A stretch of 64,000 nt of DNA from Conchiformibius sp. (GTDB taxonomy: Bacteria; Pseudomonadota; Gammaproteobacteria; Burkholderiales; Neisseriaceae). Positions 16,220-24,048 of this stretch are shown one piece after another (the stretch's first letter is position 1; each line of letters starts with the position of its first letter). Location: positions 23,205 to 87,204 of the forward strand of contig JASBYJ010000009.1 in NCBI GenBank assembly GCA_029984035.1. The letters are read 5' to 3'. The notes under the pieces are model-generated. The model was not told where the DNA came from, did no database searches, and was given only the letters and a program-made list of their open reading frames with translations. The translations under genes were made by a program, and so were the position numbers.

Positions 16220-16465
16220 ATGGCGACTTTGATGGAAAAAGAAAGCCTGATTAGCGCGCTTGCTTATCCAAGTTCGATTGTGCTGTTGCGATTGGAAGAA
16301 GATAGTGCGGAATTTCAAGAAAATTTAGACCTTCTCTCAAACAAGCGAAATTATTTTTACGATACGCCACCAGAAGAAATACGCTTCAAACACGAAGCCG
16401 CCGAAATCAAAGCCTTGATTGCCAAATACGAGCATCTGCCGATTTTGCCTAATTACCAACAATAG
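16220..16465 (+). CDS. 81-residue hypothetical protein
   Basis: The ATG has a good AGGA site. The product is acidic and helical (MEKESLISALAYPSSIVLLRLEEDSAEF ... EEIRFKHEAAEIKALIAKYEHLPILPNYQQ) with no signal peptide. I do not recognise it. The DNA is AT-richer than flanking housekeeping genes. An interrupted frame overlaps its 3' end and continues downstream, so this may be the surviving member of a decayed accessory pair. Confidence 0.6.
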   Translation: MATLMEKESLISALAYPSSIVLLRLEEDSAEFQENLDLLSNKRNYFYDTPPEEIRFKHEAAEIKALIAKYEHLPILPNYQQ

Positions 16466-16788
16466 GGATTTCAAAAATACCGAAAACCAACTATGACCTC
16501 CAAGCGGATTTAGATGAGAAATTTTCCATCATTTGGGAAAATCCAACCAATAATTCACCGTTCCAATCCGTGCAAAATCCTGTCCGCAACTCTTTTGGGC
16601 GGATAGCCTGGCGCAGGTAAATCTTTCGGAACGGAAAGAAGAAGAGAACGTTTGAACGGAAATGTAGTTACCGTCACAGCGATGAGTTCAGGCCATATCA
16701 TGAAAGATATGAAGAAATCTGCAAGAAGTACGGCAAAGATGCTACGCGGCACACTTCGGATTTTTCAAATGCAATGATGGCGCGTTAG
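16453..16788 (+). pseudogene. Interrupted ORF downstream of the 81-residue gene
   Basis: One frame is open from 16453 to 16788 except for a single TAA at 16618-16620. It reads TNYDLQADLDEKFSIIWENP ... NPVRNSFGRIAWRR, stop, IFRNGKKKRTFERK ... DEFRPYHERYEEICKKYGKD ... SDFSNAMMAR. The composition is protein-like on both sides of the stop and there is no good start codon. I read it as a relic, perhaps of a C-terminal toxin-type module; the family is unknown. The rest up to waaC (16789-16936) holds one uptake sequence. Confidence 0.4.
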
Positions 16789-16936
16789 AGGCGAAGCCCT
16801 CAAAAACAAGTTCATGTCATTATCGAAGGTATGTTCAGCGATACTGCCGTTTCATTAAACAAGCCGAGAATTGAAAGATACGTTTCAGGCTGCCTGAACA
16901 TCAGATATTTCCCCTTTATCAAGGGTGGCGCATATT

Positions 16937-17899
16937 ATGAAAACTTTACTCGTCCGCCTGTCCAGCATGGGCGACCTTATCCATACCCTGCCTGCCGTGT
17001 CCGATTTGGCGCGGCACCGCCCCGATATCGAGCTGCATTGGCTGTGCGAAGCGGCTTTTGCCGATATCGCCCGCCTGCATCCGTTTGTGGCCAAGGTGTA
17101 TCCGATGCGGTGGCGGCAGTGGCGCAAACGTTTGTTTCAGGCAGCCGTGCGGCAGGAAATGGCCGCGCTTTACCGCAATTTGCGGTATGAAGCTTACGGG
17201 CAGGTTCTGGATAGCCAAAGTTTGTTGAAGTCTGCCGTGTTTGCCCGTTTCGCGGGCGTACCCGTGATGGGTCTGGATAAAAACAGCGCACGCGAGCGTT
17301 TGGCGGCATGTTTTTACGGGCGCACGTTTGCCGTAGAAAAAGGACGGAATGCCGTATGGCGCAACCGCAGGCTGTTTGCCCAGGCGTTCGGCTATCAGGA
17401 AAGCGGCCGTGCCGATTTCGGTATCGCCGTACCCGAAATGGGCAGGCTGCCTGAAAAACCGCCCGCTTATTTTGTGGCATTGCACGCTACCAGCCGCGAC
17501 AGCAAATTGTGGGCCTTGCATTATTGGTTGGCATTTTTGCAGCAGCTTTACGATACCTACCGTCTGCCTGTTTTATTGCCATGGGGCAGCATTGAAGAAC
17601 GGCAGCGTGCGGAAAAAATAGCCGGACAGCTTCCGTTTGTACAGGTTTGCCCGAAATTGGATTTGCTTCAGGCTGCCGATGTGTTGCAACATGCGCGCGC
17701 CGTGATTGGCGTGGATACGGGTTTGCTGCATTTGGCCGATGCCGCAGATGTGCCTTTGGTCGGCATTTACACCGACAGCGACCCCGACAAAACAGGCGTG
17801 CAACCTTCCGAACGCGCCCGCAATCTCGGCGGCATCGGCCAGATGCCCGAGCCTGCACAAGTTTGGCAGGCGTTGGGAGAAGTGTTGGCAAACGGTTAG
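16937..17899 (+). CDS. waaC: Lipopolysaccharide heptosyltransferase I (WaaC)
   Basis: WaaC adds the first heptose to Kdo in the inner core. The product begins MKTLLVRLSSMGDLIHTLPAVSDLARHRPDIELHW, the classic GT9 start with the catalytic Asp of MGD. Later segments FVALHATSRDSKLW, LPWGSIEERQRAEKI and IGVDTGLLHLADAADVPLVGIYTDSDP form the ADP-heptose-binding half. The length of 320 is normal. An upstream in-frame ATG at 16925 exists, but the family starts at MKTLLVR. It works with WaaA, encoded at the window start. Uptake sequences give LFQAAV and GRLPEKP. Confidence 0.95.
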   Translation: MKTLLVRLSSMGDLIHTLPAVSDLARHRPDIELHWLCEAAFADIARLHPFVAKVYPMRWRQWRKRLFQAAVRQEMAALYRNLRYEAYGQVLDSQSLLKSAVFARFAGVPVMGLDKNSARERLAACFYGRTFAVEKGRNAVWRNRRLFAQAFGYQESGRADFGIAVPEMGRLPEKPPAYFVALHATSRDSKLWALHYWLAFLQQLYDTYRLPVLLPWGSIEERQRAEKIAGQLPFVQVCPKLDLLQAADVLQHARAVIGVDTGLLHLADAADVPLVGIYTDSDPDKTGVQPSERARNLGGIGQMPEPAQVWQALGEVLANG

Positions 17900-18034
17900 T
17901 ATTAAGGGTTGGATTTATCACGTATAATATTGTTTAATAGGTAAATATTTCTGTTGTGCGGGATATTCGTACCGTTTTGATTCTGTGTCCGTTGCCTGTG
18001 TTTTTTATTAATTGATTGGTAGGTAATAGTCAAA

Positions 18035-18066
18035 AAAGGCTGCCTGAAGCGTTTCAGGCAGCCTTT
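18035..18066. terminator. Inverted-DUS terminator between waaC and the fumarase gene
   Basis: AAAGGCTGCCTGAA and TTCAGGCAGCCTTT face each other with a short loop. The two flanking genes converge here, so it can serve both. Confidence 0.8.
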
Positions 18067-18088
18067 GGGCTTTTAAACGGTAAAACAA

Positions 18089-19612
18089 TTAACTGCTCAC
18101 GGGAATAATGCCGATTTTCGCCTGCCACTTGCGCGGGGCAACGGCGTGGACGGACTGACCTTGGCTGTCCACCGCCACCGTAACCGGCATGTCTTTTACT
18201 TCAAACTCGTAAATCGCTTCCATGCCCAAATCGGCAAACGCCACCACTTTCGCCTGTTTGATGGCTTTGGCAACCAGATACGCCGAACCGCCCACCGCCA
18301 TCAGATACACCGCGCCGTGTTCGGCAATCGCTTCGCAGGCAGCCTCGCCGCGCTCGGATTTGCCAATCATGCCCAGCAATCCCGTTTCCTGCAGCATTTG
18401 GCGGGTAAATTTGTCCATGCGCGTGGCGGTGGTGGGACCGGCGGGGCCGACCACTTCATCGCGCACGGGGTCAACCGGCCCGACGTAGTAAATCATCTTG
18501 TTTGTAAAATCCACAGGCAAAGGCTCGCCCTTGTTGAGCATGTCCACCATGCGTTTGTGCGCGGCATCGCGGCCGGTGTAAATTTTGCCGTTGAGCAGCA
18601 GCACGTCGCCCATTTTCCATTGCGCCACGTCTGCTTTGGTGAGCGTGTCCAGATTCACACGGATACCGTTTTCGGCGTGGTAGGTGATGTCGGGCCAATC
18701 GTCCAAAGACGGCGCTTCCAGTTGCGCCGCGCCGCTTCCGTCCAATTCAAATTCCACATGGCGGGTGGCGGCGCAGTTGGGAATCATGGCCACGGGTTTG
18801 GAGGCGGCGTGGGTGGGGTAATCCAAAATTTTCACGTCCAAAACGGTGGTCAAACCGCCCAAACCTTGTGCGCCGATGCCCAAAGCGTTTACTTTTTCAA
18901 ACAGTTCCAAACGCAGTTTTTCTACGGTGGACAGCTCCGCGCCCGAAGCGGCTTTGTCTTGCAAATCGTGAATGTCAATGTGGTCCATCAGCGATTCTTT
19001 CGCCAGCAACGCGGCTTTTTCGGGCGTGCCGCCGATGCCGATGCCCAAAATGCCGGGCGGACACCAGCCCGCACCCATGGTCGGCACGGTTTTCAGCACC
19101 CAATCCACGATGCTGTCCGAAGGGTTGAGCATCGCCATTTTGGATTTATTTTCCGAGCCGCCGCCCTTGGCCGCGCAGGTAACGTGAATGCGGTCGCCTT
19201 TGACGACTTCCATATGGACGACTGCGGGGGTGTTGTCTTTGGTGTTCAAGCGTTTGCCCGCAGGGTCGGCGAGTACCGAAGCGCGCAGTTTGTTGTCTTC
19301 CCAAGTGTAGGCACGGCGCACGCCTTCGTCCACCATTTCCTGCACACTCATATCGCTGTCCCAACGCACGTCCATGCCGATTTTCAAAAACACGGTGGCG
19401 ATGCCCGTGTCTTGGCAGATGGGACGACGACCTTCGGCGCACATGCGGCTGTTGGCAAGGATTTGCGTCATCGCATCGCGGGCGGCGGGGTTTTCCTCGC
19501 GCTCCAAGGCCTTGCTCAAGGCTTGAATATAGTCTTTGGGGTGGTAGTAGCTGATGAATTGGAAAGCATCGGCAATGCTTTGGATAAAGTCTTCTTTTTT
19601 GATGATGGTCAT
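18089..19612 (-). CDS. fumA: Fumarate hydratase, class I ([4Fe-4S])
   Basis: Class I fumarase interconverts fumarate and malate in the TCA cycle using an oxygen-sensitive [4Fe-4S] cluster. The 507-residue protein shows the N-terminal domain with GRRPICQDTGIATVFLKIG, CAAKGGGSENKSKMAML and GWCPPGILGIGIGG, and the C-terminal domain with GKIYTGRDAAHKRM, YYVGPVDPVRDEVVGPAGPTTATRMDKFT and AVGGSAYLVAKAIKQ. It is a single fused chain of the FumA/FumB type, slightly shorter than E. coli FumA. It stands alone, with a long AT-rich upstream region (19613-19800). Confidence 0.95.
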   Translation of the reverse strand: MTIIKKEDFIQSIADAFQFISYYHPKDYIQALSKALEREENPAARDAMTQILANSRMCAEGRRPICQDTGIATVFLKIGMDVRWDSDMSVQEMVDEGVRRAYTWEDNKLRASVLADPAGKRLNTKDNTPAVVHMEVVKGDRIHVTCAAKGGGSENKSKMAMLNPSDSIVDWVLKTVPTMGAGWCPPGILGIGIGGTPEKAALLAKESLMDHIDIHDLQDKAASGAELSTVEKLRLELFEKVNALGIGAQGLGGLTTVLDVKILDYPTHAASKPVAMIPNCAATRHVEFELDGSGAAQLEAPSLDDWPDITYHAENGIRVNLDTLTKADVAQWKMGDVLLLNGKIYTGRDAAHKRMVDMLNKGEPLPVDFTNKMIYYVGPVDPVRDEVVGPAGPTTATRMDKFTRQMLQETGLLGMIGKSERGEAACEAIAEHGAVYLMAVGGSAYLVAKAIKQAKVVAFADLGMEAIYEFEVKDMPVTVAVDSQGQSVHAVAPRKWQAKIGIIPVSS

Positions 19613-19904
19613 GGTTTGGGTTCCTTGTTGGGTTTATGGCGGCAAACAGGCTGCCTGAAAAATGATGGTTTTGTAGGGTTGATGCCGTCAATGCGGGTAA
19701 TCGGCAAACCCCAAAGCGGCAATACGATGCATATTATCTATTAACGCATTGATAGGAAAGTGTGCATATCAATTCTATGATAGCAAAAAGTGTTTATCAA
19801 AACCAAACGCGGAATATTTTCAGGCAGCCTGAGACAACGTGCTGCCTGAAAATATGACGGTATGGGCGCAAAGTAGGGTGTTGATTTGGTTTAATGAAAA
19901 CCGA

Positions 19905-21083
19905 CTACTGGTTCAGACCGCTTTTTCCCGATGCCGTTTTCTCAATGATTTTCTCTACCAGCCTGTCGGTTGCATGAGCGACATTGTCTTCTTTGCCGTC
20001 CGGGGGTGCCATAAATTGGTATTGCAACAATTTGTCGCGGATTTTGCCGAAGGTCTCCTGAACGTATTCGGCGGATTTGTGAGGGTCGTTCAAATGGGCG
20101 GCGGCGTGTTGCGAAGCCTTGAGCAGGCCGCTATACAATTCGACTTGATGCTTGGCGGCGGAAAAATGGCGAACTTCGTCCAAAAACTTTTTATGATGGC
20201 GCAGCAGTGTGGTTGCCAGGATTAAAATCAGCAGCACTGGAAAGGAGTATGTGGCAAACGACCAATTCAATGCTTTGCCGTCTCCGCCAATATTTTCACC
20301 CAGCCAATGGGTGCAGATGAAGAAAATAATTAACACAAAATCAATACAAATCAGCGCCCATGCGAATAACCAAATATGGCGTGCAGATTCTCTGTATTCA
20401 TCAATTTGCGTTTGCATTCCGTCTTTGAAAATATCTGATAAGGCTTGTTGGGCTTTGTCGATTTCTTTTGACAAATGGACCTTGGCAGTGTCTTTGATTT
20501 GCTGCAATTCGGCTTGGGTTTCGGCTTTTTCCTTTTTCACTTGTTCCAATTCTGTTTGCAGGCGTTCTTTTTCTTCCGAATCGGTGGAGGCTTGCGCCAA
20601 TGCTTTTTGCAATTGGCCGATTTGCCGGGATTGCGTCTTGATTTGTTGTTCCAAATCGAAGCCGGGCAGATTGATGAATGGCGGTAAGCCTAAAGCCTGT
20701 TGCCAATGGTATGCGGATTGAATGGCATCGGTTGCATATAGTGCATTTTGAAGGTCTGCTCCTAGAAGGTCTGCTCCTAGAAGGTCTGCTCCTAGAAGGT
20801 CTGCTCCTCGAAGGTCTGCTCCTCGAAGGTCTGCTCCTCGAAGGTCTGCTCCTCGAAGGTTTGCTTTTGGAAGGCCTACTCCTCGAAGGTTTGCTTCTTG
20901 AAGGTTTGCTGTTAGAAGGTTTGCTGTTAGAAGGTTTGCATTTTCAAAATTTAGTCCTATCAATATCTGTCCCGACAAATCTGCCCGTTTTCCTTTTGTG
21001 CCGTCGCTTTCCAACCACAGGTTATGCTGCCGCACTATTTCGTCCAGCTGTTCTTGTGTCAGAGTATTGTCTTTGTATGGCAT
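19905..21083 (-). CDS. Pentapeptide-repeat, coiled-coil, two-helix membrane protein
   Basis: The start ATG 21083 has a GAGGAT site; residues 1-35 include LTQEQLDEIVRQHNLWL. Residues about 45-110 are a run of A-[DN]-L-x-x pentapeptides (ADLRG, ADLLG), which fold as a right-handed beta helix. Then comes FDLEQQIKTQSRQIGQLQKALAQ, a long Glu/Lys/Gln-rich coiled coil to about residue 245, two membrane helices (HIWLFAWALICIDFVLIIFF and YSFPVLLILILATTLL), and a cytosolic helical tail. The beta-helix and coiled coil are thus anchored at the inner membrane. I know no characterised protein with this exact order; function unknown. The DNA of the repeat is a 15-bp tandem array, so copy number can change without a frameshift. 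It has an isolated position and is divergent from rsmI. Confidence 0.85.
   Translation of the reverse strand: MPYKDNTLTQEQLDEIVRQHNLWLESDGTKGKRADLSGQILIGLNFENANLLTANLLTANLQEANLRGVGLPKANLRGADLRGADLRGADLRGADLLGADLLGADLLGADLQNALYATDAIQSAYHWQQALGLPPFINLPGFDLEQQIKTQSRQIGQLQKALAQASTDSEEKERLQTELEQVKKEKAETQAELQQIKDTAKVHLSKEIDKAQQALSDIFKDGMQTQIDEYRESARHIWLFAWALICIDFVLIIFFICTHWLGENIGGDGKALNWSFATYSFPVLLILILATTLLRHHKKFLDEVRHFSAAKHQVELYSGLLKASQHAAAHLNDPHKSAEYVQETFGKIRDKLLQYQFMAPPDGKEDNVAHATDRLVEKIIEKTASGKSGLNQ
20751..20945. repeat. 15-bp tandem array coding for pentapeptides
   Basis: Thirteen consecutive 15-bp units begin at 20751 (20751, 20766, 20781 and so on). The first seven units on the plus strand are nearly identical (AAGGTCTGCTCCT followed by AG or CG); the last six have diverged. 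The near-identity of seven units at the DNA level points to recent expansion by slippage or unequal recombination. Confidence 0.95.
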
Positions 21084-21292
21084 CGTATTTATCCTCGGCA
21101 AATAACCGTTTTGATATTCAAAGCGGTTATGACACAAAATCTTGCAGGCGGCAAGTTGTGATAGAAAAGTTTGAGCCTGTTGTTTTACCGGGCTTTGCCG
21201 CTCTATGGTCGGCAGCTTGCCGTATAATCCGCTTTTTATTGTTATCCGGCCGCTCAATCTGCCCTGCGGCTTTTTTCAGGCAGCCTGAAACC

Positions 21293-22168
21293 ATGCAGAA
21301 GCATTATCAAAAAGCTCTGGAGAGCATTATTCCTGCCGCTTTGTATGTGGTGGCGACCCCTATCGGCAATTTGTCCGACATCACTTTACGCGCTTTGGCG
21401 GTGTTGCAGCGTGCGGATTTGGTGTGCGCGGAAGATACGCGCGTATCGGCGCAGCTGCTCAGTGCCTACGGCATCACGGCCAAACTGGTGAGCGTGCGCG
21501 AACACAACGAGCAGCAAATGGCCGACAAAATCATTGCGGCGCTGCAAAGCGGGCAAACGGTTGCCCAGATTTCCGATGCGGGCACGCCTGCGGTGTGCGA
21601 CCCGGGCGCGAAACTGGCGGCGCGGGTGCGCGAGGCGGGATTTAAGGTGGTGCCTGTGGTGGGTGCTTCGGCGGTGATGGCGGCTTTGAGCGTGGCAGGC
21701 ATTACCGGGCCGCATTTTTATTTCCACGGTTTTCTGCCGCCCAAATCGGGAGAGCGGCAAAAGTTGTTCGAGCGGTTTCAGGCAGCCGATTATCCCGTTA
21801 TCGCCTTTGAAACGCCGCACCGCATCGCGGCGGCTTTGGAGGATATGGCGGCGTGTTTCCCGCAGAGAAGAATCATGCTGGCGCGGGAAATCACGAAAAC
21901 TTTTGAAACGTTTCTGCACGGCACGGTCGGCGACGTTCAGGCAGCCTTACGTTCGGACGGCAACCAAATGCGCGGCGAGATGGTGTTGGTGCTGTATCCC
22001 GAACAGAAAGAAAAAACCGACAGCCTGCCCGAAGAGGCGCAAAGGGTGATGAAAATCCTATCCGTACAGCTGCCGACCAAGCAGGCGGCTGAATTGGCGG
22101 CGCAAATCAGCGGCGGGAATAAAAAAGCGTTGTATGATTTGGCTTTAACTTGGAAAAACAAAGATTAA
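21293..22168 (+). CDS. rsmI: 16S rRNA 2'-O-methyltransferase RsmI
   Basis: RsmI methylates the 2'-OH of C1402 in 16S rRNA. The start is MQKHYQKALESIIPAALYVVATPIGNLSDITLRAL, followed by AEDTRVSAQLLSAYGI, QISDAGTPAVCDPGAKL and VPVVGASAVMAAL, all tetrapyrrole-methylase-fold signatures. The FHGFLPPKSGER and ETPHRIAAALEDM segments confirm RsmI. The length of 291 is normal. A symmetric uptake sequence ends just before the start codon, and two others lie inside (FQAAD, VQAAL). Confidence 0.96.
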   Translation: MQKHYQKALESIIPAALYVVATPIGNLSDITLRALAVLQRADLVCAEDTRVSAQLLSAYGITAKLVSVREHNEQQMADKIIAALQSGQTVAQISDAGTPAVCDPGAKLAARVREAGFKVVPVVGASAVMAALSVAGITGPHFYFHGFLPPKSGERQKLFERFQAADYPVIAFETPHRIAAALEDMAACFPQRRIMLAREITKTFETFLHGTVGDVQAALRSDGNQMRGEMVLVLYPEQKEKTDSLPEEAQRVMKILSVQLPTKQAAELAAQISGGNKKALYDLALTWKNKD

Positions 22169-22249
22169 ACGTTTTTCAGGCTGCCTGAATGCTTTCGGTA
22201 TCGCGGCAAGCCGTTGTTTATCGGGTTGTCAGACAGCATATTGCAAAGC

Positions 22250-22287
22250 AACAGGAAGAGACAAAGCATTTTGTATCTTCCTGTTTT
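22250..22287 (+). terminator. Terminator behind rsmI
   Basis: AACAGGAAGA (22250-22259) pairs with TCTTCCTGTT (22276-22285); ACAAA pairs with TTTGT inside the stem. A T-rich tail follows. It separates rsmI from the prophage relic. Confidence 0.75.
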
Positions 22288-22297
22288 GATTTCTTGA

Positions 22298-22735
22298 AAA
22301 GTTTTACACATTCTGCAAGATAGAATGATGCACGTGGGCGTTTTATCCATGCCTGTTTTAACTGCTTTGGAAGACTGGGGTATTCTGCCTCAGTCTGCGG
22401 TAATCAGCATGGGCGATGTGGACATTACCCATGCCTTGCGGATAGGCAAACAAGAACGCGGTCAAGCCATGCCTGCGGCGTTTGTCCGAAACATACCAGA
22501 ATTGCTGTTAAAACCTGACGCCGTTTATTTGCAGGCGGATAAAATTAAACCGATGCTATGGTTTGTGTACGAAACAGACAAAGGGAAGTTTCTTTTGCAA
22601 ATTGATAAAACAGATAAAAAGAGTAAAGAAAAAATGAATATTATTAGAACAGCAGGGAAAATCTTTAACTGGAATAGCTCTCTTAAGCAACACATCCTGC
22701 TTTGGGGGAAAGAATTAGCAGAACGGGACTACTAG
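22298..22735 (+). pseudogene. C-terminal relic of a Mu-F-type phage head protein with a toxin-like nuclease domain
   Basis: The frame is open from 22298, with ATGs at 22325 and 22328, and encodes about 136 residues. The segment ISMGDVDITHALRIGKQERG, then FVRNIPELLLKPDAVYLQADKIKPMLWFVYETDKGKFLLQIDK, resembles the barnase/EndoU/colicin-E5/RelE-like nuclease domain (PBECR group) found at the end of phage head-morphogenesis proteins. The phage-protein front part is absent, and a terminator-like hairpin sits immediately upstream. A Mu-G-type fragment follows 100 bases later, in the normal Mu gene order. I therefore read it as a prophage remnant; whether the domain is still expressed is unknown. 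Family assignment is by pattern memory. Confidence 0.55.
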
Positions 22736-22811
22736 AAGCGTTGGGATTCGAACCCACATAATACTAACATACAAAATATGCCGTAACCCTTACCAGTTGG
22801 AAACTACTTCA
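22734..22811 (-). tRNA. Degenerate tRNA-like element (anticodon loop reads TTT)
   Basis: On the minus strand a 78-base segment has tRNA proportions. The T arm reads GTGGG-TTCGAAT-CCCAA. The anticodon arm reads GGCAT-ATTTTGT-ATGTT, which puts TTT (Lys) at positions 34-36. The D loop has A..CTGGTAA with the invariant GG, and the ends pair imperfectly (TGAAGTA with CGCTTCT, five of seven). The D stem is poor, two stems contain mismatches and no CCA is encoded. A functional bacterial tRNA is unlikely. A phage-carried or decayed tRNA is a better reading. Confidence 0.35.
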
Positions 22812-22834
22812 GGTAGCCCGTTTTTTTATTATAC

Positions 22835-23065
22835 AAGATAAATATAGAAATCAACACTCTAGATTTGGGAAGCAACCTTAACCGGCTTGCCCAAAAACCG
22901 GACAACCGCCGCCATTTGACGGCCAACTTGTCCCGCACCCTGTACAACGCCGTTTTGGACAATTTCGATGCAGAAGGGCGGCCGAAGTGGCAGCCGCGCC
23001 AATCATCGGAAGGCGACAAAGGCCACAAGCTCTTACAGGCTAAAAGCCCGCTACGGTTTGGGTAA
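22835..23065 (+). pseudogene. Relic of a Mu-G-type virion morphogenesis protein
   Basis: The frame reads KINIEINTLDLGSNLNRLAQKPDNRRHLTANLSRTLYNAVLDNFDAEGRPKWQPRQ ... GHKLLQAKSPLRFG and stops. IEI...L..LNRLA...L...V..NF..EGRPKW is the N-terminal pattern of the phage virion morphogenesis (Mu G, tail S) family, which is normally about 150 or more residues. There is no ATG at the start, and the end is cut. It follows the Mu-F-type relic as in Mu-like phages. Confidence 0.55.
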
Positions 23066-24048
23066 GCGGCACTGATGTTTTCTCTGCCATTTCTGTTTGT
23101 TCTGCAATTTTTTCTTTTTAAATCATTAAATGATTTAATTTCCGTAATTGGGATTGTAACCTTGCCCTTTGCCGTGAAGGTGAAAAGGTAATGCGGCAAA
23201 CTTGCTCATAAAGGCAGCCTTTTGTGTATTGGCTTGGTGCGGATTTTTGAATCATTCGGTGCTGGGGTCTTGAAAATCTGGGAGGCAGTAGGCGGCGAAG
23301 CGGACAGGAGAACAGACGGCACTGCCGCCTGTTTAATTTTCGCTCCGAATGCCGTCTTGTCGGTAAGGGGGCGGGTATAGACCCAAACCCGCGTTTTGAA
23401 AGCAAACGCGGGTTTTTCAGGCAGCCTGAATGGTTGCAGAGCGAATGAATGTCCGTATTCACGCAGCGTTGGAATGGGAATCGGGTATTAATGACCCGAT
23501 GGCGATTTTGCCGGTAACGATTTTTATCAGTTTGCTTATGCAGCCTGAACAAACTGCTGCCTTTCCGATTAATCGGTTTGATGCGGCAGTTGGACATGAG
23601 CGGTGAAACATTTCTTAAATCATGTTTGGGCAAATGTTGCGGGTTTGGTGTTTCGGGTGGCGGCGGTTAAGGGGCGGAGAGATGGGGTGTAGATTGTTTC
23701 CAAGAAAATCCGCACGGCAATCGGGAGCGGCGGTCTTTTCGGATGAGTTGCGGGCGGTTTTGTTATAGGGCGGTAAAGTGCGGCAATCGTGTAATCGGTT
23801 GGCAATCTGTTGTATAGGCGGGCAACCGTATTGCCGTTAAGTGGATATACGGGAAACCGTTTCATTAAAAAGCCCTTGCGTTGTGCAGGGGTTTGTTCCG
23901 ATTGGCATTATCCGTTTTCGGCGCGGCTGCCTGAAGGCTGTTGTGTGGCGGCGTATTGTTGCGGTTTTATCGTCATCGGCGTTGCAGTATGCTCTGTGCG
24001 TTCAAACCGCCGCTGCGGTGTTGCTGATTGCCTGCGCGGGATACGCCC
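23066..24048. other. Intergenic region behind the prophage relic
   Basis: Nearly 1 kb carries no convincing gene. It contains a terminator at 23385-23417 followed at once by an uptake sequence, a second uptake-like copy near 23543, and otherwise featureless DNA up to the menA stop. It may be decayed prophage DNA. Confidence 0.5.
23385..23417. terminator. Rho-independent terminator
   Basis: AAACCCGCGTTT and AAACGCGGGTTTTT form a long GC-rich stem with a T-run. No intact gene lies directly upstream on the plus strand, so it is probably left over from a lost transcription unit. Confidence 0.75.

Noticed and set aside
18146..19744. 532-codon plus-strand frame opposite the fumarase gene
   Set aside because: It is the antisense of a conserved gene, rich in His, Phe and Arg, with no family resemblance.
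19742..19775. Possible FNR site upstream of the fumarase gene
   Set aside because: TTGAT and ATCAA half-sites are present but separated by 14 bases instead of 4.
20751..20945. CRISPR-like regular repeats
   Set aside because: The 15-bp period has no spacers, and the array lies in frame inside a coding gene.
20678..22168. A continuous plus-strand frame of 496 codons joining a Leu/Gly/Glu repeat to RsmI
   Set aside because: The first part is the complement of the pentapeptide array, which is open on both strands because its period is 15. RsmI starts at ATG 21293.
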